Origin: Polaromonas sp. | GTDB lineage: Bacteria > Pseudomonadota > Gammaproteobacteria > Burkholderiales > Burkholderiaceae_C | Length of the DNA stretch: 64,000 nt | Direction of reading: 5' to 3' | Assembly: GCF_016185115.1 (NCBI RefSeq) | Contig: NZ_JACPOF010000020.1 | Location: forward strand, 124,001 to 188,000 | In this document: in pieces, positions 19,251 to 27,261 of the stretch | Layout of the letters: each line of letters starts with the position of its first letter | Numbering within the stretch: position 1 is the first letter of the stretch | Made by a program: the position numbers and the translations under genes | Notes under the pieces: generated by a model | Told to the model about the DNA's origin: nothing | The model's input: only the letters and a program-made list of their open reading frames with translations | Databases searched by the model: none

Positions 19251-20264
19251 ATGTCCTCTATCCTGACCCAACCCATTGCCTTCCACCCACCACGCCCGGC
19301 CGCACCTGAACGCGAACACGGCCGCTGGAGCGTTGACGACATCGAAGCGCTGTTCAATCTGCCGTTTCCTGAACTGATGCACCGCGCCCAAACCGTGCAC
19401 CGTGAAAACTTCAACCCCACGCATGTTGAATTTGCCACCTTGCTGTCGGTCAAGACCGGCGGCTGCGCTGAAGACTGCGGTTACTGCCCGCAGGCTGCCC
19501 GCTACGACACTGGCGTGGAGGCCAGCAAGCTGATGGAGCCGGCAGAAGTGCTGCTCGCAGCCCAGCGTGCGCAGGCCGCAGGTGCCACAAGGTTCTGCAT
19601 GGGCGCCGCCTGGCGTTCACCCAAGGACCGCGACATTGAAAAGGTCGCCGAACTGGTGCGCACCGTCAAGGCGCTGGGGCTGGAGACCTGCGCCACGCTG
19701 GGCATGCTGGAAGATGGCCACGCCCAGACCCTGCAGAGCGCGGGCCTGGACTACTACAACCACAATCTCGACAGCGCCCCCGATTTTTACGGTGACATCA
19801 TCACCACACGCGACTACCAGGACCGGCTCGACACGCTGGCGCGCGTGCGCAGAGCCGGCGTCAAGGTCTGCTGCGGCGGCATTGTCGGCATGGGTGAAAG
19901 CCGCCGCCAGCGCGCCGGCCTGGTGGCCGAACTGGCCAACCTCACGCCCTACCCCGAGTCGGTGCCCATCAACAACCTCGTCAAGGTAGAGGGCACACCG
20001 CTGGCCAACCAGGCCGACCTGGACCCGTTTGAATTTGTGCGCACCATTGCCGTGGCGCGCATCACCATGCCGACCGCACGCGTGCGCCTGTCTGCAGGCC
20101 GCCAGCAAATGGGTGACGGCATACAGGCCTTGTGTTTCCTCGCCGGCGCCAACTCGATTTTTTACGGCGACAAGCTTCTGACCACCGGCAACCCCGACAC
20201 CCAGGCCGATGTTGACCTGCTGGACCGCCTGGGCATGACACGCTCGGCGCCACAGGCCGCCTGA
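19251..20264 (+). CDS. bioB: Biotin synthase
   Basis: BioB is the radical-SAM enzyme that inserts sulfur into dethiobiotin. The 337-residue protein carries the CxxxCxxC motif in [17 protein letters not shown] (residues ~72-88), which ligates the SAM-binding [4Fe-4S] cluster. It also has [39 protein letters not shown] and ARVRLSAGR. The conserved cysteines and the Arg of the TIM barrel cover the [2Fe-2S] sulfur-donor cluster. An RBS-like TAGGAGCG lies about 10 bases before the ATG. The gene is separated from bioF by 157 bases containing an A/T-rich leader, so it may have its own promoter. Confidence 0.97.
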   Translation: MSSILTQPIAFHPPRPAAPEREHGRWSVDDIEALFNLPFPELMHRAQTVHRENFNPTHVEFATLLSVKTGGCAEDCGYCPQAARYDTGVEASKLMEPAEVLLAAQRAQAAGATRFCMGAAWRSPKDRDIEKVAELVRTVKALGLETCATLGMLEDGHAQTLQSAGLDYYNHNLDSAPDFYGDIITTRDYQDRLDTLARVRRAGVKVCCGGIVGMGESRRQRAGLVAELANLTPYPESVPINNLVKVEGTPLANQADLDPFEFVRTIAVARITMPTARVRLSAGRQQMGDGIQALCFLAGANSIFYGDKLLTTGNPDTQADVDLLDRLGMTRSAPQAA

Positions 20265-20324
20265 CGCAGCTGGCACCGGCTTGCCGGGGCTGGTTAGACT
20301 CTGCCTAATTTCACGGGTTGCCTC

Positions 20325-21230
20325 ATGACTTCAAACACCTCTTCCGCCGCTGCGGCCTCGGGTACGCCCTACGGCACGTTGCCGCCATCGTCGACACCTT
20401 CGGCGCGCAAACCGATGAGCCTGCCGCGCCTGCGCGAGATGCATGCCCATGGCGAAAAAATCGCCATGCTGACGGCCTACGACGCCACCTTTGCCGCCGT
20501 GGCCGATGCCGCGGGCGTTGAGTGCATCCTGGTCGGCGATTCGCTGGGCATGGTCTGCCAGGGCCTGACCAGCACCGTCGGCGTCACGCTGGAAACCATG
20601 CGTCACCACACCGAGAGCGTGGCCAACGGCCTGCGCCGCTCGCAGGGCACAGCCTGGCTGATCGGCGACCTGCCCTTCGGCTCGTATCACGAATCAAAAG
20701 AGCAGGCGCTGCGCAGCGCCGTCGTGCTGATGCAGGCCGGGGCGCACATGGTCAAGCTTGAAGGCGGTGGGTGGACCGCCGAAGTCGTGCGTTTTCTGGT
20801 CGAGCGCGGCATACCGGTCTGCGCGCACCTGGGCCTGACGCCGCAAACCGTGCATGCACTGGGCGGCTATCGCGTACAGGGCAAGTCCGATGAATCAGCC
20901 GCGCTGCTCAGGCGCGAGGCCACCGCGCTGCAGGACGCAGGCGCCGCCATGCTGGTGCTGGAGATGGTGCCTGCAGCCCTGTCTGCAGAGCTGACCAAAA
21001 CACTGACGCACTGCCCGACCATTGGCATAGGCGCAGGCGACGGCACTTCCGGCCAGGTGCTGGTGCTGCACGACATGCTGGGCATGAACCTCGGCAAGAT
21101 GGCGAAGTTCGTGCGCAACTTCATGGAAGGCCCGGACAACAAAACCGCCAGCATTCGCGGCGCCATGGAAGCGTATGTACGCGCCGTGAAGGACGGCAGC
21201 TTTCCGGTCAACGCCAGCCACGCCTGGTAA
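20325..21230 (+). CDS. panB: 3-methyl-2-oxobutanoate hydroxymethyltransferase
   Basis: PanB adds a hydroxymethyl group from methylene-THF to ketoisovalerate, giving ketopantoate. The 301-residue TIM-barrel protein has [69 protein letters not shown] and [21 protein letters not shown]. The first ~35 residues are Ser/Ala-rich and not part of the usual enzyme, so an internal ATG near 20415 ([13 protein letters not shown]) could also be the start. panC follows on the same strand after 27 bases, with an AAGGGAG ribosome site. Confidence 0.96.
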   Translation: MTSNTSSAAAASGTPYGTLPPSSTPSARKPMSLPRLREMHAHGEKIAMLTAYDATFAAVADAAGVECILVGDSLGMVCQGLTSTVGVTLETMRHHTESVANGLRRSQGTAWLIGDLPFGSYHESKEQALRSAVVLMQAGAHMVKLEGGGWTAEVVRFLVERGIPVCAHLGLTPQTVHALGGYRVQGKSDESAALLRREATALQDAGAAMLVLEMVPAALSAELTKTLTHCPTIGIGAGDGTSGQVLVLHDMLGMNLGKMAKFVRNFMEGPDNKTASIRGAMEAYVRAVKDGSFPVNASHAW

Positions 21231-21257
21231 AAAACAATTCGCCAAGGGAGACAAACC

Positions 21258-22103
21258 ATGCACATCGTCCACACCATCGCCGAGCTGCGCGAAAAGCTCA
21301 GCAGCTACAAACGCCCGGCCTTTGTGCCCACCATGGGCAACCTGCACGACGGCCATATCGCCCTCGTCAAACAGGCCAAACCGCTGGGCGACGTGACCGT
21401 CTCCAGCATCTTCGTCAACCGCCTGCAGTTTGCCCCGCATGAAGACTTCGACAGCTACCCGCGCACACTCGACGCCGACGCGCAGCGCCTGGAAGCCGCG
21501 GGCTGCAACGTGCTGTTTGCCCCACGCGAGCAGGAGCTGTACCCCCAGCCGCAAACCTACAAGATGCACCCGGCCACCGACCTGAGCGACATTCTTGAAG
21601 GCCACTTCAGGCCCGGTTTTTTCATAGGCGTCAGCACCGTGGTGCTCAAGCTTTTCTCTTGCGTGTATGCCGGCATGCCCTCGGGCATCGCCGCCTTCGG
21701 CAAGAAGGACTACCAGCAGGTCATGGTTGTGCGCCGCATGGTGCAGCAGTTTGCGCTGCCGATTGAAATCCTCGCCGGTGAAACCCAGCGCGCCGAAGAC
21801 GGCCTGGCGCTGTCATCACGCAATGGCTACCTCAGCGAAGCCGAACGCAAGGAAGCGGCAGAACTTTCAAAAGCCCTCAAGGCACTCGGTGCAGCCGCCA
21901 GGGCCGCCACACCGGCCGACCTGCCGGCTCTTGAAGCGCAAGCCATGCAGGCCCTCGCCCGCCGCGGCTGGAAGCCCGACTACCTCACCGTGCGCCGCCG
22001 CGCCGACCTGATGCCGCCGCAGGCATCCATGGAGGAGCCCCTGGTGGTGCTGGGCGCCGCAAAACTGGGCAGCACGCGGCTGATTGACAACCTCGAAATC
22101 TAG
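21258..22103 (+). CDS. panC: Pantoate--beta-alanine ligase
   Basis: PanC joins pantoate with beta-alanine (the PanD product) using ATP to form pantothenate. The 281-residue protein belongs to the HIGH-superfamily nucleotidyltransferases and shows [64 protein letters not shown] and [13 protein letters not shown]. The family usually reads NP(T/L)QF, while here it is NRLQF, a small departure near the substrate pocket. It is co-oriented with panB and probably co-transcribed. Confidence 0.96.
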   Translation: MHIVHTIAELREKLSSYKRPAFVPTMGNLHDGHIALVKQAKPLGDVTVSSIFVNRLQFAPHEDFDSYPRTLDADAQRLEAAGCNVLFAPREQELYPQPQTYKMHPATDLSDILEGHFRPGFFIGVSTVVLKLFSCVYAGMPSGIAAFGKKDYQQVMVVRRMVQQFALPIEILAGETQRAEDGLALSSRNGYLSEAERKEAAELSKALKALGAAARAATPADLPALEAQAMQALARRGWKPDYLTVRRRADLMPPQASMEEPLVVLGAAKLGSTRLIDNLEI

Positions 22104-22116
22104 GCTGCGCAGCGGG

Positions 22117-22878
22117 ATGCGCATTCTTGGCTGGGTCATCGCCTTGCTTGCTCTGGCTTACGCTGGCATTTGCATCGCTGCATACAGCTACCAGCGCTCG
22201 CTGATCTACTATCCCCAGCCGCGTTCCATCACGGCGGCCGCCAGCACGCTCAAACTGCAGGTACCGGGCGCTGACCTGATCGTCACCGTGCGACAGGCAA
22301 AAGGAACAAAAGCACTGGTTTATTTTGGTGGCAACGGGGAGGATGTTTCGTACAACCTGCCCGCGCTATCAGAGGCTTTTCCAGAGCATGCCATCTACCT
22401 GCTGCACTACCGCGGCTATGGCGGCAGCACGGGCAGCCCGTCCGAGGCGGACATCAGCGCCGATGCGCTTGCACTCTTTGACAAAATTCACACCCAGCAC
22501 GCTGAAGTGCTGGTCATCGGACGCAGTCTGGGGAGCGGTGTGGCAGTGCGTCTGGCCAGCCAGCGGCCAGTTAACCGGCTGGTACTTGTCACGCCCTACG
22601 ACAGCATCCGGGCCCTGGCCGCGAGCGCGTTCCCCTGGCTGCCCGTTCGCTGGCTTTTGCGGGACAACTATGATTCCACCAGCTATGCGCCTGCCGTCTC
22701 GGCAAAAACACTGGTCATCGAGGCCGAGCATGATGAAGTCATCCCGTCTGCCAGCACACGCCGCCTGCTGGCAGCCTTCAAACCGGGCGTGGCGTCACTG
22801 AAAGTCATTCCCGGGGTGGGCCACAACGACATATCCAATACGCCCTTGTACATGGCAGCACTGGCGGGCAAACCATGA
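22117..22878 (+). CDS. Membrane-anchored alpha/beta hydrolase (BEM46/YfhR-like)
   Basis: This is a serine hydrolase of about 253 residues. One N-terminal hydrophobic helix (RILGWVIALLALAYAGICIA) probably anchors it in the inner membrane, with the catalytic domain periplasmic. The domain has the LLHYRGYGGSTGSPSE oxyanion region, the nucleophile elbow GRSLGSG, the acidic residue in EAEHDEVIP and the His in GVGHNDI. This matches the BEM46/YfhR/DUF3530-like group, whose substrates are unknown. An in-frame ATG at 22084 overlaps panC by 20 bases; I prefer 22117, which starts directly with the anchor. The gene overlaps the following acetyltransferase by ATGA. It does not resemble BioH, which is cytoplasmic and unanchored. 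Confidence 0.82.
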   Translation: MRILGWVIALLALAYAGICIAAYSYQRSLIYYPQPRSITAAASTLKLQVPGADLIVTVRQAKGTKALVYFGGNGEDVSYNLPALSEAFPEHAIYLLHYRGYGGSTGSPSEADISADALALFDKIHTQHAEVLVIGRSLGSGVAVRLASQRPVNRLVLVTPYDSIRALAASAFPWLPVRWLLRDNYDSTSYAPAVSAKTLVIEAEHDEVIPSASTRRLLAAFKPGVASLKVIPGVGHNDISNTPLYMAALAGKP

Positions 22879-23336
22879 AGGGGATAACGGTTAGACAAGC
22901 CACTACGGCTGATATGCCATCAGTCGCCGCCCTGTTTAACGCCTACCGCCAGTTCTACGAGCAACCAGACGACCTCAGGCTGGCCACGCGCTTCATCAGC
23001 AACCGTTTGTTGAACAGCGATTCGGTCATTCTTGTCGCCGAATCTGAAGATGGCCACAACAGAACCCTCACCGGTTTTTGCCAGCTCTACCCGGGCTTCT
23101 GCTCTGTGCTGGCCAAACCCATCTACACGCTTTACGACCTGTTTGTAGCGCCCGGTGCGCGCAAGACAGGCGCCGGCCGGGCGCTGCTGCTGGCGGCGCA
23201 TGAGCACGCGCGTACCCACGGCTTTGCACGGCTGGATTTGAGCACCGCCAAAAACAACCATGCCGCACAGGCGCTGTATGAATCGCTGGGCTGGGTGCGT
23301 GACGAGGTTTATTTCAGCTACAGCAAAGCCGTCTGA
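22875..23336 (+). CDS. GNAT-family N-acetyltransferase
   Basis: This is a 153-residue protein of the Gcn5-related acetyltransferase fold. It opens with TVRQATTADMPSVAALFNAYRQFYEQ. The acetyl-CoA binding motif A lies in YDLFVAPGARKTGAGRALLLAAHEHA. Motif B includes LDLSTAKNNHAAQALYESLGW, and the C-terminus ends EVYFSYSKAV. The substrate cannot be told. Its start overlaps the stop of the hydrolase gene (ATGA), so the two are probably made together. A repeat-containing gap of 319 bases follows. Confidence 0.88.
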   Translation: MKGITVRQATTADMPSVAALFNAYRQFYEQPDDLRLATRFISNRLLNSDSVILVAESEDGHNRTLTGFCQLYPGFCSVLAKPIYTLYDLFVAPGARKTGAGRALLLAAHEHARTHGFARLDLSTAKNNHAAQALYESLGWVRDEVYFSYSKAV

Positions 23337-23399
23337 CAGTCGCCATCTTCCACCCCATGACACCTTCCCTGACGCCATTTGCCACTCCGCTATCAAATC

Positions 23400-23445
23400 A
23401 ATAGCTACTCACGTACGTATCTATTGATCTAAAGCCAAATTTGGC
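23400..23445 (+). repeat. Repeat family A, copy 1
   Basis: A 27-base core beginning AATAGCTACTCACGTACGTA (23400-23426) is identical to the copy at 60925. It is an imperfect palindrome centred on ACGTACGT with CAATAG and CTATTG ends. It is preceded by GCTATCAAATC and followed by a short GCCAAATTTGGC palindrome. Such elements are scattered between genes in Comamonadaceae, as far as I recall. Confidence 0.8.
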
Positions 23446-23474
23446 ATCCAAAACACCCATTCAAGAACGCAAAA

Positions 23475-23544
23475 GTTAATATAGGAGTTAACATTTTTGT
23501 GGAATTCAACTCAAGAAATCAAAAAAGTTAATATATAAGTTAAC
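23475..23544. promoter_or_regulatory. Pair of GTTAA...TTAAC palindromes, 52 bases apart
   Basis: GTTAATATAGGAGTTAAC (23475-23492) and GTTAATATATAAGTTAAC (23527-23544) share the arms GTTAA/TTAAC and an 8-base spacer. Each is flanked by A and T runs. Their 52-base spacing is about five helical turns, as for paired binding sites on one DNA face. No gene start is near enough to make them a clear operator. Confidence 0.5.
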
Positions 23545-23655
23545 TTTTAGTCAATTTCAAGGCATTTTCCAGGCATCAAATCAAGCTGCAGCCCAATAAA
23601 CACAAGCGTGAGCAGCTACCAAATAAATAGCAACTGCTGTATCAACGGTACGGGA

Positions 23656-24678
23656 TCAGGGCAACTCGGCGGTGGGGTTGCGCCCCATCAGCAGCGACAC
23701 CGCTTCAGGCGGCGTGAGCTTGCCGTCCAGCAGGGCGACGACGGCCTGCGAAATTGGCATTTCGACACCCAGCCCTGCGGCGCGCTGCACAACGGTGCGG
23801 GCGCAGTAAACGCCTTCGGCCACATGGCCAAGCGAGGCCACGGCCTGATCCAGTGTTTTGCCCTGCGCCAGCGCCAGGCCGACCTTGCGGTTGCGGCTGA
23901 GGTCGCCTGTGGCAGTCAGCACCAGGTCGCCCAGGCCTGACAGGCCGGTGAAGGTTTCGGCGCGGGCGCCCAGCGCCACGCCCAGGCGGGTCATTTCGGC
24001 CAGGCCACGCGTAATCAGCGCTGCGCGTGCATTCAGCCCCAGTTGCAGGCCGTCACAGAGGCCCGTAGCAATCGCCAGCACGTTCTTGACGGCGCCGCCC
24101 ACCTCGACACCCACGATGTCGTCATTGGCGTAGACGCGCAGCGTACTGCCGTGAAAGCCTTCGACCAGGGCCGCCCGCACGTCGGCATGCTCGCTGGCCG
24201 CGACCAATGCAGTGGGCTGGCCGTTGGCGACTTCCTGTGCGAAGCTGGGGCCGCTGAGCACGCCGGCCTTGAGCGCCGGAGCGACCTGCGCACGAATCTC
24301 ATGAACCATCAGGCCGTAGGGCTGGGCCGCGCTTGCTACAGCCGCTTCAAAACCCTTGCTGAGCCAGGCGACAGGCGCTTTTGCCTGCACCAAATCCTGC
24401 AGCAGGCCGCGCACGCCAGACACGGGCGTGGCAATGATGAGCAGGTCCTGGCCATTGATCGCGTCGGCCAGTGTGCCTGCACCGCCTGCAATGTTCAGGT
24501 TGCCGGGCAGGGCGACGCCCGGCAGGTATCGGCTGTTGCTGCGTTCGGCCTGAAGCCGGGCAGCCGTGGCTGCGTCACGCGACCACAGGGTGATGCTGTG
24601 GCCGGCGCTGCGCCGCGACGCTGCATTGACGGCCAGCGCCGTGCCCCAGGCACCGGCGCCCAGAATGGTGATGTTCAT
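23656..24678 (-). CDS. gpsA: Glycerol-3-phosphate dehydrogenase [NAD(P)+]
   Basis: GpsA reduces dihydroxyacetone phosphate to sn-glycerol-3-phosphate for phospholipid synthesis. The 340-residue protein opens with the dinucleotide-binding motif [18 protein letters not shown]. It also carries [26 protein letters not shown], the catalytic Lys region [13 protein letters not shown], and [14 protein letters not shown] near residue 255. Gene order secB-gpsA is the classical proteobacterial arrangement; secB is 76 bases upstream on the same strand. That gap contains a 12-base tandem repeat (ATGGCGGGAGGC twice, 24703-24726). Confidence 0.96.
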   Translation of the reverse strand: MNITILGAGAWGTALAVNAASRRSAGHSITLWSRDAATAARLQAERSNSRYLPGVALPGNLNIAGGAGTLADAINGQDLLIIATPVSGVRGLLQDLVQAKAPVAWLSKGFEAAVASAAQPYGLMVHEIRAQVAPALKAGVLSGPSFAQEVANGQPTALVAASEHADVRAALVEGFHGSTLRVYANDDIVGVEVGGAVKNVLAIATGLCDGLQLGLNARAALITRGLAEMTRLGVALGARAETFTGLSGLGDLVLTATGDLSRNRKVGLALAQGKTLDQAVASLGHVAEGVYCARTVVQRAAGLGVEMPISQAVVALLDGKLTPPEAVSLLMGRNPTAELP

Positions 24679-24754
24679 GAGGGGTGAGCCGGTGAACCTG
24701 GTATGGCGGGAGGCATGGCGGGAGGCGTGGCGCGCCTGCTGGCGGGCAGCAAGA

Positions 24755-25219
24755 TCAGACGATGATTTGCGGGGCGGCTGGCTCGGCGGCGGCAGCGGCC
24801 TGCTGCTGTTCGTACATGGCCTGGAAGTTGATTTCAGCCAGGTGCACAGGCGGGAAACCGCCGCGCTGGATCACGTCGGCCACGTTGCCGCGCAGGTAGG
24901 GGTAGACGATCTGCGGGCAGGCGATGCCGAGCACGGCGTTGAGCTGCTCTGGCGGCATGTTGCGCATTTCAAAAATGCCGGCCTGCTTGGCCTCGACCAG
25001 GAACACGGTCTTGTCGCCGATCTTGGTCTGCACGGTGGCTGTCACGGCCACTTCAAAAATGCCGTCGGCCACAGGGGTGGCTTCAACGCCAAGCTGGATG
25101 TCAACCGCAGGCTGCTCCTGGCTCATCAGGATTTCAGGGGAGTTGGGCTGCTCAAGCGAGACGTCCTTCAGGTAGACGCGCTGGATCTGGAATACGGGGT
25201 CCTGGTTGGCTTCAGCCAT
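24755..25219 (-). CDS. secB: Protein-export chaperone SecB
   Basis: SecB is the cytosolic homotetrameric chaperone that keeps preproteins unfolded for SecA. The 154-residue protein has the family core: [72 protein letters not shown] and [21 protein letters not shown]. An Ala-rich tail follows. I chose the ATG at 25219 ([10 protein letters not shown]), as in other SecB proteins; an upstream in-frame ATG at 25309 would extend the protein into repeat-adjacent sequence. It stands in the grxC-secB-gpsA order seen in E. coli. Confidence 0.96.
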   Translation of the reverse strand: MAEANQDPVFQIQRVYLKDVSLEQPNSPEILMSQEQPAVDIQLGVEATPVADGIFEVAVTATVQTKIGDKTVFLVEAKQAGIFEMRNMPPEQLNAVLGIACPQIVYPYLRGNVADVIQRGGFPPVHLAEINFQAMYEQQQAAAAAEPAAPQIIV

Positions 25220-25303
25220 GGTGATCTTTCGGGTTTGCGGTGGTGAATTAAAACGGCCTGCGACTCGCACAGGCTTGGAACTCATTATCTCAAGGAATGT
25301 GGA

Positions 25304-25386
25304 CCCCACGGTCGCTCACTTTGTGTAGCTCCCTGCCCCCGAGGGGCCGCTGCGCCTGCGGTCCGGCAAAGCCGGTCCCGCGGCCC
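25304..25386 (-). repeat. Repeat family B, copy 1
   Basis: Read on the minus strand, this stretch has a CCGGCTTTGCCGG hairpin, then a CCCCTCGGGGG palindrome and a CACAAAGTGAGCG...GTGGGG tail. The same arrangement occurs at 49377-49456 and 60075-60147. It lies in the gap between secB and grxC. Confidence 0.7.
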
Positions 25387-25438
25387 CTGCCTGCAAAAGC
25401 CCCGCTCCGGCAAGGTACGCCAGGTTTTTATCGTGGAT

Positions 25439-25696
25439 TCAAGAAGCGTTGAGAAGCGGCATCAGGCCGCCCTGGCCGTCCAGCGCGACGAGGTCGTCGC
25501 AGCCGCCCACATGGGTTTCGCCTATGAAAATCTGCGGCACCGTGCGGCGGCCGGAAATCTCCATCATCTTCTGGCGCTCACCGGGCACGAGGTCGACGCG
25601 AACCTCATCAAACTCTGCGCCGCGCGCCTTCAAAAGCTGCTTGGCGTGTATGCAGTAGGGGCAGGTGCCTGTGGTGTAGATCTTGACGGTTTGCAT
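25439..25696 (-). CDS. grxC: Glutaredoxin 3
   Basis: This is a small thiol-disulfide oxidoreductase of 85 residues that uses glutathione. The active-site CPYC is in YTTGTCPYCIHAKQLL (residues ~11-14). RRTVPQIFIGETHVGGCDDL carries the cis-Pro and glutathione-binding GGxDD motif. I chose the ATG at 25696 (MQTVKIYTTGTC), the normal GrxC start. It sits between a rhodanese gene and secB on the same strand; this order is conserved across gamma- and betaproteobacteria. Confidence 0.96.
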   Translation of the reverse strand: MQTVKIYTTGTCPYCIHAKQLLKARGAEFDEVRVDLVPGERQKMMEISGRRTVPQIFIGETHVGGCDDLVALDGQGGLMPLLNAS

Positions 25697-25760
25697 GGTC
25701 GGGTTCCTGTTCTGGGGGGCGTCTGGCGCGCGCTCCACTCATCCAGTAGTAGTTGCGCCT

Positions 25761-26171
25761 TCAGGCTTTCTCAAGGGGAAGGTTAGCGTCTTTCCATGAT
25801 TTCAGCCCGCCGCCCAGTGCTTGGGCCTGCTCGTAACCGAGTTTTTTGGCGACGGCCACAGCGCGGTTGGCCCGGGCGCCAGTGGCGCACACCAGGATGA
25901 GCGGGACGCCCTTGTTCTTGACCGCCAGCGGCAGCTTCTCTTCCAGCTCGCTGAAAGGCACGTTTTTGGCCCCGCCCACATGGCCGGCAGCGTATTCATC
26001 GGGCTCGCAGACATCAACGACGACAGCCCTTTCGCGGTTGATGAGCTGTACGGCACCTGCAGCGCTGAGGGCGCCGGCATTCATGCCGCTGGCAATCGTC
26101 GGCCAGAGCAACATGCCGCCGGAGGCAAGGGCAATCGCGAACAGCATCCAGTTGTCGATCAGAAATTTCAC
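25761..26171 (-). CDS. Membrane-anchored rhodanese-domain protein
   Basis: This 136-residue protein has one N-terminal transmembrane helix (residues ~5-28) and a rhodanese domain that would sit on one side of the inner membrane. The persulfide-forming Cys is in the loop VCATGARANRA, of the C-x4-R type, and VVVDVCEPDEYAAGHVGGAKNVP is the usual N-terminal rhodanese strand. The domain resembles the YibN family of E. coli, encoded next to grxC and secB there too. Its exact sulfur donor or acceptor is unknown. The gene is divergent from gpmA. Confidence 0.9.
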   Translation of the reverse strand: MKFLIDNWMLFAIALASGGMLLWPTIASGMNAGALSAAGAVQLINRERAVVVDVCEPDEYAAGHVGGAKNVPFSELEEKLPLAVKNKGVPLILVCATGARANRAVAVAKKLGYEQAQALGGGLKSWKDANLPLEKA

Positions 26172-26308
26172 GTTGAACCTTTGGTGTTTTCGGGAGGCAA
26201 ATGGGAGGGCAAAGGCGTGATTTTAGAATGGAGGTGTAAACGGGCCGGATCAGCCCCATCTTTTGACCTTACCAAGCCCTTCCCAAAATCCTTCCAGAAC
26301 CCCAAAAA

Positions 26309-27064
26309 ATGTACAAACTCGTCCTTATCCGCCACGGTGAATCGACCTGGAACCTTGAAAACCGCTTCACCGGCTGGACCGACGTGCCCCTGACGGAAAC
26401 CGGTATTGAACAGGCCCGAAACTCCGGCAGGCTGCTCAAGGCCGAAGGCTATGACTTTGATGTCGCCTACACCAGCGTGCTCAAGCGCGCGACCCACACG
26501 CTCTGGCACGCGCTCGATGAAATGGACCGCACCTGGCTGCCCGTGGTTCACAGCTGGCGGCTCAATGAACGCCATTACGGCGGCCTGCAGGGCCTGAACA
26601 AGGCCGAAACCGCCGCAAAGTACGGCGACGCCCAGGTGCTGGCCTGGCGCCGCAGCTACGACGTGCCGCCACCGCCGCTGGCACCGGACGACGAGCGCAG
26701 CGAGCGGGCCGATGTGCGCTACGCGAAGCTGCTGCCCGAACAGGTGCCCCTGACGGAATGCCTCAAGGACACGGTGGCGCGCGTGCTGCCCTTCTGGAAT
26801 GAAGCCATGGCCCCCGCCATACAGGCCGGCAAACGCATTCTGGTGGCCGCCCACGGCAACTCGATCCGGGCGCTGGTCAAGCACCTGGACAACATCTCGG
26901 ATGACGATATCGTGGGCCTGAATATTCCCAATGGGATACCGCTGGTCTATGAGCTCGACGCAGACCTGAAAGCCTTGCGCCACTACTACCTGGGTGACGC
27001 CGAAGCAGCCGCCAAGGCTGCTGCGGCAGCCGGTGCGCCGGGCAAGGTCATGAGCACCAGCTAG
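26309..27064 (+). CDS. gpmA: 2,3-bisphosphoglycerate-dependent phosphoglycerate mutase
   Basis: GpmA interconverts 3- and 2-phosphoglycerate in glycolysis. The 251-residue histidine phosphatase-superfamily enzyme has the phospho-His motif [10 protein letters not shown] (His9), the [12 protein letters not shown] segment, [26 protein letters not shown] and the second catalytic His in [15 protein letters not shown]. It ends with an Ala-rich tail. The gap to the divergent rhodanese gene is 137 bases. ctpA and moeB follow downstream. Confidence 0.97.
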   Translation: MYKLVLIRHGESTWNLENRFTGWTDVPLTETGIEQARNSGRLLKAEGYDFDVAYTSVLKRATHTLWHALDEMDRTWLPVVHSWRLNERHYGGLQGLNKAETAAKYGDAQVLAWRRSYDVPPPPLAPDDERSERADVRYAKLLPEQVPLTECLKDTVARVLPFWNEAMAPAIQAGKRILVAAHGNSIRALVKHLDNISDDDIVGLNIPNGIPLVYELDADLKALRHYYLGDAEAAAKAAAAAGAPGKVMSTS

Positions 27065-27261
27065 GGCCTACAGACGCTGGACAATGTAAACGTCGGGTAA
27101 AACCCTGCTCAAAATGGCCTGATTGACGTCTATTTGCGCATTTTTTGCGTACATATGCAGTGACGCAAAGGAACTGAAGCGCTCGGTCTTTGTCCTAGGT
27201 GTATATTGTTCAGACAAGGGTGCAAAAAGTGCGCCCCCACAGGCTAAAAAGGTATTTTTGT

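Larger units (their letters stand above)
23337..23655. other. Gene-free gap with repeat element and paired palindromes
   Basis: This 319-base gap lies between the convergent acetyltransferase and gpsA genes and holds no coding sequence I can support. It is A/T-rich compared with its surroundings. It contains a copy of repeat family A (23400-23445) and two GTTAA-type palindromes (23475-23492 and 23527-23544). Further on is a second GCTACCAAATAAATAGC-like stretch near 23615-23635. Confidence 0.8.

Noticed and set aside
22117..22878. BioH pimeloyl-ACP esterase candidate next to the biotin genes
   Set aside because: The protein has an N-terminal membrane anchor and BEM46/YfhR-like motifs, whereas BioH is soluble and cytoplasmic. 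It is also linked by overlap to a GNAT gene, not to bio genes.
24703..24726. 12-base tandem repeat (ATGGCGGGAGGC twice) between secB and gpsA
   Set aside because: Two units and a degenerate third are too few to support a functional or variable-number element; probably a small slippage duplication.
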